Below, one piece after another: positions 1 to 10,636 of a stretch of 64,000 bases of DNA. Both the position numbers and the translations under genes were made by a program. The notes under the pieces are model-generated. The model was not told the origin of the DNA, did not search any database, and saw nothing but the letters and a program-made list of their open reading frames with translations. The first letter of the stretch is position 1. Each line of letters begins with the position of its first letter. The stretch comes from Pseudofabraea citricarpa (Eukaryota > Ascomycota > Leotiomycetes > Helotiales > Dermateaceae), in assembly GCA_029641185.1 (NCBI GenBank), contig JAPWGK010000029.1, forward strand, positions 62,001 through 126,000, given 5' to 3'.

Positions 1-807
1 AATGTTGTGTTGAAGTAGTACTCGCTATCGAAAAGTTTGCGTATTTCATTCTGCGAAATATAAGCCATATCACCCGAGACTTTTCAACTTTGCAATTTAG
101 CATACCACACAGTGTAAGGTATGGAGCACATCCGGGCTTTTAGTGAAAAGTTAAAATTATTTTTTCAAAATGCCCAGTGGGAAGTTTTTCACTGACCCAA
201 CAAGATAGCCGTCTCTTGGATCCTCAAAAGGACGTCCGGGAAGCTGTTTTGCCTCTTCTTTGGTCATCTGAAATGTTTCATGATCTATCGGATTATTAGC
301 AACTGGTGGGAAAAGAGAAAATATTCTATGTTTTCACCTCCGATGAGCTCTGACCATGCAAGATCAACTTCTGGGGTCGGTTTTCCAACATATCTTGTTT
401 TCTCGTCTCCTGCGTCCATATACATCCGACCTGTGTCTGTATATGCAATTGTTCCTTCGAATGGAACTTTTATGAGCTCAATTACTGGAGTTGAGGGCCC
501 TTATGAAAGGTTAGCGGTTCAATAATATACACATATATTCTATTGAAGACAATCTACCGAATTCTGTTGCAAACCCAGTGCTATATGACCCATATCGTTG
601 CAGAATGGCAAGCCTCAAGGAGAGTCCGATAACGAGCAGTGATAGACATCCAGTGGAGAGTATCCACGGTAGAGGGGTGGCATAAAAACGTCTCGTTGTT
701 GTATCATGGTATGTATCTTCGATTTGTGGAGGGAATTTCTCAGTCTCGATTCCAGACGCTTCTAAATTCTGGTATCTGTGGTTATTCGCTCGAAATATTG
801 AGGTCAT
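1..807 (-). CDS. UstYa-family (DUF3328) oxidase-like protein, 3' end outside window
   Basis: Member of the UstYa/DUF3328 family, whose characterised members oxidatively cyclise fungal RiPP peptides. Seen: exons 807-558, 499-338, 284-197, 136-106 and 50-1 join in phase with GT-AG introns. A short cytosolic N-terminus is followed by one membrane segment (about residues 55-75), the TGFATEFG element, the family motif GKPTPEVDLAW, then GPDVLHTLHCV, giving HxxHC at residues 172-176. An intron falls directly after the HCV codon. The gene runs off the window before the second HC motif, so the C-terminus is not visible. Start chosen at the ATG opening MTSIFR; no upstream in-frame ATG gives a better model. 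It is divergent from the UstYa gene at 1309 across about 500 bases. The HxxHC residue numbers match that neighbour exactly, suggesting a duplicated pair. Function on this cluster's peptide is inferred. Confidence 0.86.
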
Positions 808-1308
808 GATTCCTTTACATTCAATTCTCACGTGAATTGATCTGGTAGAATAACCACGCAGGTAAAGATATATCGAGATGAGTAATTTTAAAATACCTAG
901 ATTCAAATTTTGACAATGAAAAGCATATCACAATGCTCATCATCCAGCGTTCATCTTGTCCTGGGATGATTTGATGGAAGTGCCACGTTAAGCGAGCCAT
1001 GTTTGCTCCTACGCTGCAATTGGTGTGGGGGCCAAGTCTGTATTTTCGCGTCGTCTTACTCTATATCAATTGCCGCTATAGACATTCTCGTCTCGACATT
1101 CCATTCTGTACACTTGACTCAATGAGCGTCGGGAGAGAGATTACAGTTGACTCCACTGTATACCTAGTCTCTAGATAGTGGTGGGCGGCTTTGTTATTCA
1201 TCCCGACCTAACCACTGAGCTATACAACACCAAAAACAATTTATGATTAAAAATTGAAATTCGAATCAAAACAAGTTGGCTTTCTCAAATTTCTCTCACC
1301 AAGACATA
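808..1308. promoter_or_regulatory. Divergent intergenic region between two UstYa-family genes
   Basis: About 500 AT-rich bases between the starts of two divergently transcribed UstYa-type genes, so it must hold both promoters. I see no convincing operator or repeat in it and no coding potential. Confidence 0.5.
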
Positions 1309-2424
1309 ATGGAACCCTCGCGATTATCCGACGATTCTATTCTAGAATACGAGACTTCAAAAAGCTATGAAGGGGAAGAGGGCCTATTGAGTAATGAGCC
1401 CAAACAACGAATTTCAGCAAACAAGTTAAAACAAATCCGAGTTTGGGTCTGCGTGCTTTTGCTTTTTATTCTCCTTGCATCGGTATCTACTTCACTTTCA
1501 AATTCAGACCCGACACTTTTAAGGGCATACGAGACAGGTTTTCCGACCGACTTAGGTATCTTATGTCGAGGTCACAAAATCCAAAAGAATTATAAACTAA
1601 TTGTGTCCTTTCAGAATCGGTACGGTCAGAGGTGGAAACGGTGAAGACTGTTTTTACAGGCGGAGTTGAACTCGATAGCGATGGTACTTATTATCGCGAT
1701 ACCGATAGCAGCGAATCTGAATATGTGGGAGCGCCAAGTCCTGAGATAGATACAGCATGGCAAAAACTATTATACGGTACGATAATTAAAGACTCTACCA
1801 AAAAAAGAATTGATTAGAAAGCTAATAAACAGAAGGGCTGAACTTTGATCTGAGTAGCACAGACGTAACTCATCTCAATGGGACGACATATAAGTGGAAG
1901 GATGATCAGTATTACTTTTCTGGGTTTGTATTGTATTTCAAACTATATGGGGTGTTGACTAATTTGTATGATTTCCAGTCTCGATGTTTTCCATTCATTA
2001 CATTGTCTGGTTGGTTATTATTCCTCTTAGATATGACTTCGGGGAGGTTAACATATATTACTTCATAGAACAGGCTACGACAAGCATTGCGTCCAGATTA
2101 TTACAACTACGTTTTCGAAGATCCAAATGACCCAACTCATGAGATGCACATTGGTGAGTGACGCCCAAATCCAGAATTATTCCTGGAAAACCAAATTAAC
2201 AAATAGAAGATCACTGCATTGACCATTTACGACAGGCACTTCAATGCCATTCTGACTTGACCCCTATGCTATGGAAGAAGAGAGGAAATAGACTTATACT
2301 GAAGAACGGAGGGGTTCACACCTGCAGAAATTTTGATAAGATCCACACCTGGGCTTCTGATCGACAGATTGATTACGAGAAGAAGCAAGAACTAGCAGAC
2401 GGGGAGCTCCATCTTGTAGACTGA
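1309..2424 (+). CDS. UstYa-family (DUF3328) oxidase-like protein
   Basis: Complete UstYa-type gene of 277 residues, six exons: 1309-1555, 1615-1776, 1833-1923, 1979-2009, 2069-2153, 2207-2424; all junctions keep phase. Seen: N-terminal acidic cytosolic tail; one membrane helix near residues 42-62; the family element YVGAPSPEIDTAW; first motif HSLHC (172-176); second motif EDHCIDHLRQ (206-215); and a C-terminal THTCRNFDKIHTW-type motif. Both histidine/cysteine motifs are intact, as expected for an active family member that oxidises aromatic side chains of a RiPP core. The start is the ATG of MEPSRL at 1309; an in-frame TTG upstream is not a plausible start. It is divergent from the partial UstYa gene to the left. 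A role in maturing the repeat peptide encoded at 25955-26414 is inferred from context. Confidence 0.9.
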
Positions 2425-2886
2425 AGTCTGTCTCATTTGATCTAGATAATTATAACAATTTTATCCCTACTAAGATTGCCATGGTTTACAAAATTTGGAT
2501 TTTATTTAGCCCCATTAACTCGAATGTCAGATTGATTAGAATGGAAATATTGACTATATAATTATATGCAAAAAAAAAAAAAACACTCGATTATGTGAAG
2601 GACAGAACTGTTATTAGTGATTGATGCTTCGTAATTAGGGCCGTATCATTTTAACAAGCAGCGTGGACGCCGCACCAGCAACGGCAATAGACCTCAGAGG
2701 ATATAGATATGTTGAATAATTGTTACCTATAATTATAAGCCATACTTTTGAACGTATAACATGGCATAAAATTTCTCATTTACTCGCACTAGGCTTTGGC
2801 TGTTTTGAAAGTCAAATCAGGTAAGAAGAAACAATTCCACATACCGCTAATTACTATCCCTTGCTAGCAACAAAACCTCAAATATC
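2425..2886. other. Convergent intergenic region with a poly-A tract
   Basis: AT-rich spacer between converging genes. It contains a run of 14 A at 2570-2583, probably a simple-sequence tract downstream of the UstYa gene. No coding potential seen. Confidence 0.5.
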
Positions 2887-3600
2887 TCATTCATTTTTCC
2901 ACGGAAGTGGGATACAAGTCTGAAACATGAGAGGACTATCCGTGATGCCATCCATATAATGCTCCATCGTCGAATTCTCCGAGTGCCTTAGAACATTCGC
3001 AATACGTTTGGCACAATGATTCGTATGATGTAAATCAAACGTCTTGCTATCAATAAACTTCTTCCGCATTTCGACAGCAATATGTAGTTTTCTCCAAGCG
3101 TAAACACAATGCTCATCGTGGAAATACTCTGCATACGCCATTTCCTGATCGCCGGACTCCAATCTCCCAAGGACTTCTGATCCAGCAGGTTGCGTGAGAT
3201 CTCCATCAAGAAACCATTGTCGATCCCGGAAAGGGTTATACTCTTGACTTGGTTCAGGGAAGTAACATGCGTCTGGAATCCATGACCGTTGCATTGGTTC
3301 ATAGTGACAATTCCGAGCTCGAGCTTCATCTGCTGTATGGCCGCAATCTACCCACTGTTCTTTCTGCTCCGCTTCGTGCTTTCTCCCCAGAATTGATACA
3401 CCGGCAAGAGAGAAAATCATTATCGAAAGTATAAAGAAGGTGAACATATAGGTAACGCGACCATTTCGCCACGCTGATCTGTGGTAATTTTGTAGGTCTG
3501 TGTAGTTCCCCTCTTCGCCGAGTAGTTCATCTCGTAGAGTATCATCGTCGTCACTTGTTTTTGTGCGTTGATGCACATCGTTGGACGTTTTGAAAGACAT
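2887..3600 (-). CDS. Small membrane protein with DCG..CHYEPM and two HxxHC motifs
   Basis: Intronless 237-residue protein. Seen: hydrophilic N-terminus with an acidic patch; one membrane helix about residues 50-70; then a fungal family signature: WVDCG, an EARARNCHYEPMQRSWIP element, a CYF element, and PFRDRQWF. Two histidine/cysteine motifs follow: HDEHCVYAWRK and HTNHCAKRI. I recognise this DCG..CxYEPM..W.P..CY arrangement as a widespread fungal family of unknown function often found near secondary-metabolite genes. The paired HxxHC motifs behind a single N-terminal helix resemble the UstYa layout, so a distant relationship and an oxidative role are possible but unproven. It is a paralogue of the gene at 6558-7307; both share LESGD and HDEHC. 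Older annotations sometimes mislabel such proteins as transporters; no multi-helix core is present. Confidence 0.82.
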   Translation of the reverse strand: MSFKTSNDVHQRTKTSDDDDTLRDELLGEEGNYTDLQNYHRSAWRNGRVTYMFTFFILSIMIFSLAGVSILGRKHEAEQKEQWVDCGHTADEARARNCHYEPMQRSWIPDACYFPEPSQEYNPFRDRQWFLDGDLTQPAGSEVLGRLESGDQEMAYAEYFHDEHCVYAWRKLHIAVEMRKKFIDSKTFDLHHTNHCAKRIANVLRHSENSTMEHYMDGITDSPLMFQTCIPLPWKNE

Positions 3601-4286
3601 GGAATTTCAAGAACAATCTGGGAACCTTTAGCTGGGAGGTAGTCTCAGTTAACGCTTTTTTGGCTCTTAACTTGAACTCACCTTTCTTCGGCGGAGAAAT
3701 AAGGAAATTTGGCATCAATATACTTTGGAACTCTTTGGCAGTCCTTGGTAATTACTACTTGTTGCCCTGAAAAGTTGAATATTCTCTTTGTGAGTGTGAG
3801 AGGCGCTGTTTTCGCTTCGTCACGACTTGCCTTCTAAGAAAGTGGAAATTACGCGAGCCGAGCTGGATGAGGGGTGGCTGTGGGTTTTCCTGTTAGCCAC
3901 ACAGTAGCACCTGTGCAAGGGAATATCTTTCTGCATATCGCGCGGCGTTAAAATGAGTGGTTGGTGCTCCAATTTCTAAAATTAAACTTCTAGACTTTCG
4001 ACAGAGCATAATGTGACGCGAAGTTCTTTTCTGGCCAGCGAATGATTGGTTAATCCTAGTTAGGTTTGACAAGGGTTTCTTTTCACAAGGAAATATTCAA
4101 TAAATTTTACATTCAGAAAATATGTATTGATAGAAGACAAGTATTATCTGACTGTGGCAACATTAAAGAAATTTGAGAGGAACACAAATGATAGTTCATG
4201 AATGATACCTTGCAATTTACAAAAATTGTAAGAGGAAACCAGAAAGTAAAAGAGCAAATTCAGAAGCGTCTTATGTATAATCGGAT
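3601..4286. other. Intergenic region, no gene seen
   Basis: About 690 AT-rich bases upstream of the DCG-family gene and downstream of the MFS gene. It should contain the promoter of the 2887-3600 gene. Only short chance ORFs. Confidence 0.4.
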
Positions 4287-5954
4287 TCAAAGTAAGAAGT
4301 TTCTTGATTCCACTGATTCCGATAAGTTCAAAAACCCAATATGCTCATCTTTGAGGGAATCACTGTGTTTCGCTATTATCTGTCCATTCTTTCCGCTCAA
4401 GTAGAGCCTTAAAATCGCCGCCAACATAGCAATAAGGATCATTGACCCGGTGCAAATACACATCGCTTTAGTATAAAATGGGTCATCACTCTCTGGATAG
4501 AGTCGAACTGCAATCGGCAGTGCAAGTTGTCCAATACTTTGCACCATGATGAAGCTAATAATCTGCTTAAAGTACGAGCTCTGGTTGTTAAGTGTCCAGG
4601 TGATTATTAGTGATAGTATTGAGAAATGGCCCATTGAAGCAGGATAAATCGCAAAGTATAAATACCAAGATCCCCAGCTTTGAAACCCACCGAGAGCGAC
4701 CAATGCGTAGCCAATTGTTGATATGAGTGCATGAATACAGATGTAGTAGCCTCGCTTTTGACCCGAATCTGAACGGTGCATAGTGTAAATAACCATGAAG
4801 CACGATAGTAGATATGGTGGTGTAGATAGTATATGAGATGTTAAGACAGAATAACCCAACTCATGTACAATGGTCGGTAAAAAACACGGCATGGCAGAGA
4901 AAGACATTGTTTTTCTGGTCATGATAAAAGTTGGCATCGAAGTGAAGGTGAGATTGGCCAAGAAGAACATTGCTGCAGCAATATAATTCTTTAAGTCAAA
5001 TATCGTCACCACAAAATCGCGCAACTTAGATCTAGAACTCTGGTAAATTTCTTCTCGTGCCGTAAAATGATCCTTGATTCGGCTTTGTGCGATTTCCTTC
5101 TTTCGCATGGTCAAAAAGGCAGCGGCGTTCGACCCGTCCGAGATGATATTCCAAGCCAGCACTGCCAAAATGATACTCGGAAATCCCTCAAGAAGGAACA
5201 ACAAACGCCACGAGGCAATGGGAAGCAACTCTCCGATCTTGACGACAGCCAACGCCAGTAAACTTGCAAAGGATGTCATAAGCGGCACCGTAGCTGAAAA
5301 GATACCGATCATCAGCCCAAGTTCTTCGCGTCTAAATAGAAATGCCAAGTAAATTGGTATGCTGTTTACTGCAGCTGCGGCAGTGCCCATAGAAGCTCTG
5401 AGCCACAGAATCTGGTCTGCCGACGAAGCGATGGACTGGAGAGATGCGGAAACCCCCCAGGTTACAGCTATCGCGGTAACGAATATATGGGCTGGGATGA
5501 TCTTCCAGAATATCCCAATCCACTGACAGCCAATATATCCCATATAGAATATCACCAGAACCATTTCCAACCCGTCTGAGTTTATGTCCAGGTCAACATC
5601 AACCCCAGCTATCTTCGCGTAACCGATATCTAGAATTATTAGCGGATAAATAAGTTTTAGGGGGTGATATTTCTACATACTGGTTGTATCTGCAAGTGTT
5701 AAAAAATTCAATAATGATACAATAAGAAGTATTTTCAGATTGATTCTCCTCAACGTGTTTTTTTCTTCAGTGTTAAATGATTTAGAGCTTTGCGCGTATA
5801 GTTCTTTGATCCCATCGCCATCTTCTGGAAATAATCCTTGGTGGCCAGAACAACTTTCGAGTTCATCTAGCTCGAGATCAATCTCATACTCTGGACTCAT
5901 TTGGTCATTCTTCGGAGATACGAGTAAGTGTTGAGGTTTCTCAGGCTTCGGCAT
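4287..5954 (-). CDS. MFS transporter, anion:cation symporter (allantoate permease-like) type
   Basis: Two exons, 5954-5681 and 5629-4287, give 538 residues. Seen: about 90 hydrophilic residues, then TLRRINLKILLIVSLLNF leading into helix 1; LADTTNIGYAKIAG across the intron matches the D..NIG.A motif of the allantoate/pantothenate (ACS) subfamily; GYIGCQWIGIF, LRASMGTAAAAVNS and LLEGFPSIILAVLAW follow, and about 12 hydrophobic segments in all. Substrate cannot be read from sequence; peptide, vitamin or product transport are all possible. An oddity is a short near-duplication in the cytosolic loop region (SMPTF then AMPCF) with no splice donor that would remove it. It sits between the two DCG/HxxHC paralogues. 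Start is the ATG of MPKPEK; the upstream TTG is rejected. Confidence 0.86.
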
Positions 5955-6557
5955 CTTGAGATACACCAAGCGAAATGAATTTGAAAATTCGAACTAAGTA
6001 GAACTGAAGCTGAAAGGAAATCAATTGCAAGTTGGCACTGGGTGTTAAAAGATGAGTGATTTTGGTTTAGTAAGATGCTAAAGTTACTGAGATAAACTAC
6101 GGCGTCGCTAACTAGCTAAACGAGGTTTAGCTCCTCTGCTTTGCAAATGAAAAATATCCTATAACTTCAAGCAGGGCATATTTTCGAAATTACCATCATC
6201 CAGAGGAAAAATTGCTTGGTAAAAAATAACTCATTTCGGTAGTTAGATGCAAAGCTTTGTTGCATTACGCAGAGAGTAAGACAAATGCAAATTCATCTCG
6301 CATCGAGATGCCATGGTCGGCACGCCTTTCCCGGCGATATATCGTGACTTGCAAGTACAACAACCAGTAATATCAATTCACTTAACACAGAATTGTACAT
6401 AGTACGCTACCATATATCTCTTATTGGACTTTTGAGGAGCCTGGCGACAATTTAATGATCGAAGCATTCTGGAAAAACTGTAAGAACGTTTTTGTTCCGA
6501 GTTGCTAAAGACGTGTATTGAAAGTAAGCTCTCGGTTTCATTCAGCTAGCAAAACAT
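5955..6557. promoter_or_regulatory. Divergent intergenic region
   Basis: About 600 AT-rich bases between the start of the MFS gene (minus) and the start of the second DCG-family gene (plus); likely holds both promoters. No specific site recognised. Confidence 0.4.
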
Positions 6558-7307
6558 ATGATTGATATTTACAGATTGGAAAGGATGTTTTGGGGCAGCT
6601 TCAAAAATTTTGCCAGTTCTCGAAAAGCGAGCGTTGCCGAGGGGTCCAAGTACGGGAAACTGCCCGAGCAAGAAGGCATCTCGGAACCCGAATGCGATTC
6701 TCAGTTCCAGCTAAATGGCCCGATCTCGGAAAAGCCTTATTGGTATTCTAAACTTTTCTGGTTTATGGCAATCGGCGCCGGTATGCTAGCTATAGCCGAC
6801 TTAGTGGTGCGGACGAGAACCGGTAGTAGCAATGGCTACGCGAAACTCAACTGGACCGACTGTGGAACAAGTCCCGACGAAGCACGACAACGGGGCTGCC
6901 ACTACGAGCCGATGCAGCGAGCTTGGATTCCCAAAGAGTGCTACTTTCACGAGCCTAGTGACGAATACAACGTATTCCGCGATCGAGAATGGTTTATCGA
7001 CACGAACCTGACATATCCGTCGAATGTGGAGCGACTCGAATCAGGCGACGAGCTACGCGCGTACACAAATTATTGGCACGATGAACACTGTACTTATGTT
7101 TTGCGGAAACTCGCGATTGCTGTTGAGAACAAGAGACAGTTGGTGAATAGCCGACTGGCTAATATTGGTCACTCGAATCACTGTGCGAAGAGGATAGCTA
7201 AGAGGATCGTTTATTCGTATAACGCTACTTTGCTAGCGTCGGATGATATGATTACGGAGAGTATTTTGGCATTTGAGAGTTGTGCACAACTTGACTGGAG
7301 GCAATAG
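6558..7307 (+). CDS. Small membrane protein with DCG..CHYEPM and two HxxHC motifs, paralogue of 2887-3600
   Basis: Single-exon ORF of 249 residues. Seen: hydrophilic N-terminus, one membrane helix about residues 75-92 (KLFWFMAIGAGMLAIADLVV), then TDCGTSPDEAR, CHYEPMQRAWIP, ECYF, VFRDREWFID, LESGD, and the motifs HDEHCTYVLRK and HSNHCAKRI. The order and spacing match the gene at 2887-3600, so the two are paralogues. Function unknown; the single helix plus paired HxxHC motifs resembles UstYa oxidases. The start is uncertain: the first ATG at 6558 lies in a context resembling a splice acceptor (ATATTTACAG), and a second in-frame ATG (MFWGSF) at 6585 is at least as likely. An upstream exon cannot be excluded. 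Confidence 0.8.
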   Translation: MIDIYRLERMFWGSFKNFASSRKASVAEGSKYGKLPEQEGISEPECDSQFQLNGPISEKPYWYSKLFWFMAIGAGMLAIADLVVRTRTGSSNGYAKLNWTDCGTSPDEARQRGCHYEPMQRAWIPKECYFHEPSDEYNVFRDREWFIDTNLTYPSNVERLESGDELRAYTNYWHDEHCTYVLRKLAIAVENKRQLVNSRLANIGHSNHCAKRIAKRIVYSYNATLLASDDMITESILAFESCAQLDWRQ

Positions 7308-8370
7308 GACCGTCTCTCTTCCTCCTAAGATACGGAAACAATTTTTTTAGGGAGGAAATACTAGAGTTTCCTTGTTTGGTTGTTTGTGATATTAGTGAGG
7401 TCTTACTTCAAAGCTATTTATTTACTGAATTTGAGTTCATAGTACCATGTTTAGCTTTATATGCTAATATTATGGTTGAGAACGGAGCATCTTCAAACAG
7501 ACTCATGTTCCGGATGTGCTTGTCTCCTTTTGGTTGAGCGTAGTAAGATATTAAGATGTGTTAGTAAGTTCGAATAGGAGAGTTGATTTTGTAGAGTTTC
7601 TGAGTTCAGTTCAATATTATTTCAATTTTAAAGCACTGCTTTAGTTCTCTTAACAAAACGCAAGTCATCTCAAACGAAAGTAGCTATAATATTGTGTAAC
7701 ACTGTAAATTAATGAATTTTATTTGCTAGATTAAATCAACAAAAAATAATGTCGGTAACACAAGTATATTAAGAATATCCTTCTGACTGATCTGATAGGA
7801 TGCTACTAGATTACTCAAATACCTAGGTAGGTAGGTATATATGCTATACAAAATATTACCCCTCAGATAATATAGAGGAATTCCTTATCTACGTTACGGG
7901 CTTTTAGGACCAAGTCTAGCTTGTTCAAATGATATAACTCCGTGTATTTATCATGTATCAAACTTGATTTATTAGAGCCGCCTTTATGATTGTTTTTTTA
8001 TTTTAGAAACAGCCCTGTCAGCCTCTTCAGTATGAAGAATCGTCTGAATAATATTCTTAACGTCTTTTTTCTTTTTATTGTAATAAATGTGCAAGGTTGG
8101 CTTTATAATAAGTAAAAGAATTGTGATTGGTCTACTGTGCTAATAAGGAGCGTTTTATGAATGACGATTTCTATCATGAATACGCTGGCAGAACTGACAT
8201 GATCGGAACTATTTAGCTTTGTAATCATGAATAAGGCTTTCTTTTTACATGCATTTGCTAGAGGGGAGAGCATATCTTCCTATTATGAAAATCAAGCACA
8301 AGATAAAGAGTCTAATTTGAGCTTGGATCACGAGAGTACAGATAAAGCTACGGCAAGGTACATATCGAAA
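7308..8370. other. AT-rich convergent intergenic region
   Basis: About 1.06 kb, strongly AT-rich, between two converging genes. Contains a copy of the CCTAGGTAGGTAGGTA element at about 7821-7837. No ORF with coding character. Confidence 0.5.
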
Positions 8371-10296
8371 TTAGATCATCCACCGAACTCTACGTTGTGT
8401 AAGCCCATGTATATTAACAGTCAGAATACCAAACATAACGAATATACTCAACAGTCCACAGAAAATTAGTATCGCCATCACCAATTCGCCTAAATGAGGA
8501 TCAAGTTTTGCTTTCAAGGATTCTTGGAGATCATCCAAGTCTGGCAACAAGCTGTACAACACGAGGAAACTAGAATTTCGCTCAGGACATCTCCAACCAT
8601 TGCATTCTTGTACGAGATCATTGCCAGGTATCCATGGCGAAACTAAGGATGAGTTGCGTAAACTTGTGCCATTCCTCGCGATGGCCTCGGCAAATGCCCA
8701 CCCGTAGTACGCTGGTATAGAGAAGTTGGTCTCGAATCCAGATTTGTTTGTTGAACCAGCAAGAACAAATAACGATGGAGAGTTAGGATCGCTGCCAACA
8801 TAGAAGTTCCAGGTCTTGACTTCCGTGGCTCCATTCCAGCTCACATAGAGTGCGATCGAAGACTGGCTGGTGCGGGCATAAGTCCAGAGTGCTGGAGGAT
8901 CTGCCGGATTTCCAATCCAGTCTGACTTGAAAGCTCGATATATACTGCCGCCAGCTATAACCGATGAATGGAACACCAGTGTTCCGTCCGCTTGATACTC
9001 GGTAATATGAGGCTTAGCACCCCATCCCAAAAGGACATTTGTGTTCGGTAGAGTTTGAAATGAACCTTTGCTATCTGTACTCATGTTTTCCTTATCCCCG
9101 TACTCCTTCAACATACTACTTTCTCGTGTTGTATGGTCAAGAACAATGACAATACCTGAAGAATGCTCTACCTTGGCGCTCTCGCCGTCGTCACCATTAT
9201 TGAACAACGTAATTATAGTGTGAGTTTGATTTTGCTGTTTAATCATGAGACACAAGCTTCAAAATTGATTATGGACCAAGGAACACTTACTGACACCCAC
9301 CGGGCATGATGTGCACCCCATATTACGAAATTAGATATTGTGAAGTTAGACTCGGGACCGTTACTCAGTGTCCACATGATCCCGCCATCGACCCCTGACA
9401 CTTTATACAAAGCGCTCGTATGTCTAGCACAGATAAGATAGTCTCCATTTGAGTTCTTGTCTATACTGTTGATGTGAAAGTAATCATAGACAGGTGCTTG
9501 GCCATTCTCAATTTCGACCAGCCGTTCCGCATTGAGAGGTTTGACATGATCAAGTGAATGCCACTCGAAGATCGTCGTTCCGTCTTGTAGATCGATCTCG
9601 ATAAACCCGCTTTCATCAACCTCTCGAAGACCTTGCGGGTTGAGCAATCCTGAGAAGTCGTATGTCTTTATATTGTAGAGTGTCGCTAGTGCACTTCTAC
9701 CAAAGTCCACTGTACGGAATTCATGAATGTCAGAACCACCCTGCGATTGAACGACTTTTACAACTTGATACCGGTCGTTCAAAATCAGCCCATAGCCGTG
9801 CCCACGGCCGAACATCTGAACTCCCTGAAAAAGGCAAAGGTGATCCCCAATGGAACCATCATAATCGCACACGTGAAACCCATACGCATTAGAAGTAAGA
9901 CCATCGGCAGCCCCTGCCCATACCAAAACCTTAGAATTTAGTTAGCCGTGGTTGAATTCTCGATGTGGGAATTTAGGAATTTTTCATACGCCGCGATGGT
10001 CATAGATGTTAGGTCCCGCTTGCCAGAATGGAGATTGTGGATTGGTGAAAATATACTGCGAGCTGGAACTTTCATCGTACACGTGGACATCAAGAACTGC
10101 TGCACGTATGTCTCTTCTCTTGAGGATATGTCAGCTAATCTCTAGATATCGTCGATTGCATATCATTCCCTACCGAGTGAAACATTGTAGTTATAGACGA
10201 AAGAGGATCTGGAAGAAGATTTGAACTTTCCTCGTAAGCTCTAACGCTTGTGGCCAACAAGGCGAGAGCGAGAAACCGGGTTTTCATCATTGACAT
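8371..10296 (-). CDS. Fungal arylsulfotransferase (ASST)-family membrane-anchored protein
   Basis: Four exons (10296-10174, 10118-9990, 9929-9291, 9234-8371) give 584 residues, all junctions in phase. Seen: N-terminal signal sequence (KTRFLALALLATSVRA); FHSRRDIRAAVLDV and QYIFTNP across the first intron; GVLVWAG; the family core YFHINSIDKNSNGDYLICARHTS; then ITLFNNG and FQTLPNTNVLLGWGAKPHITEY; a membrane helix about 35 residues from the end (ELVMAILIFCGLLSIFVMFGIL). These are marks of the fungal branch of the ASST (aryl-sulfate sulfotransferase) beta-propeller family. In bacteria ASST moves sulfate between phenols; whether fungal members do so is not established. A tyrosine-bearing peptide would be a logical acceptor. 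It is followed head-to-tail by a second, unrelated sulfotransferase-type gene (10637-11655). Start among three nearby ATGs is uncertain. Confidence 0.84.
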
Positions 10297-10636
10297 GACT
10301 TCTTGATGTAGGAAATCCAAAGTGATGTGTAGGATGGAGGAAAAATGAGCGCAGAAATCGCTGAGCTTTAATAGAACTACTTGAATCGGTAAAGTGGGGT
10401 AGGTTGATAACGAATTTTACGAACAATATGATATGAAAAACGTCTTCAAGACTCAGAAATAGAAGGCTTTATTATAAGGCAATGTAGGCAATACACCGAG
10501 AAAATTGCATATTAGTACGTTTTCCTTGCGGCTACAGATTTAATAAAATTACATAGTTTTTATCTTAAGAGTACACCCAGGGCACAAAGGTATTAAGCAA
10601 TATTTTTTAAAGAGGCAAATGCAGAGTAATCAAATG
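10297..10636. other. Short intergenic region between the two sulfotransferase-type genes
   Basis: About 340 AT-rich bases upstream of the ASST-type gene, holding its promoter and the terminator of the next gene. Nothing else recognised. Confidence 0.4.

Noticed and set aside
4880..4930. Possible missed intron in the MFS gene between SMPTF and FLPTIV
   Set aside because: The extra residues look like an insertion, but there is no GT donor in the right place and the reading frame stays open.
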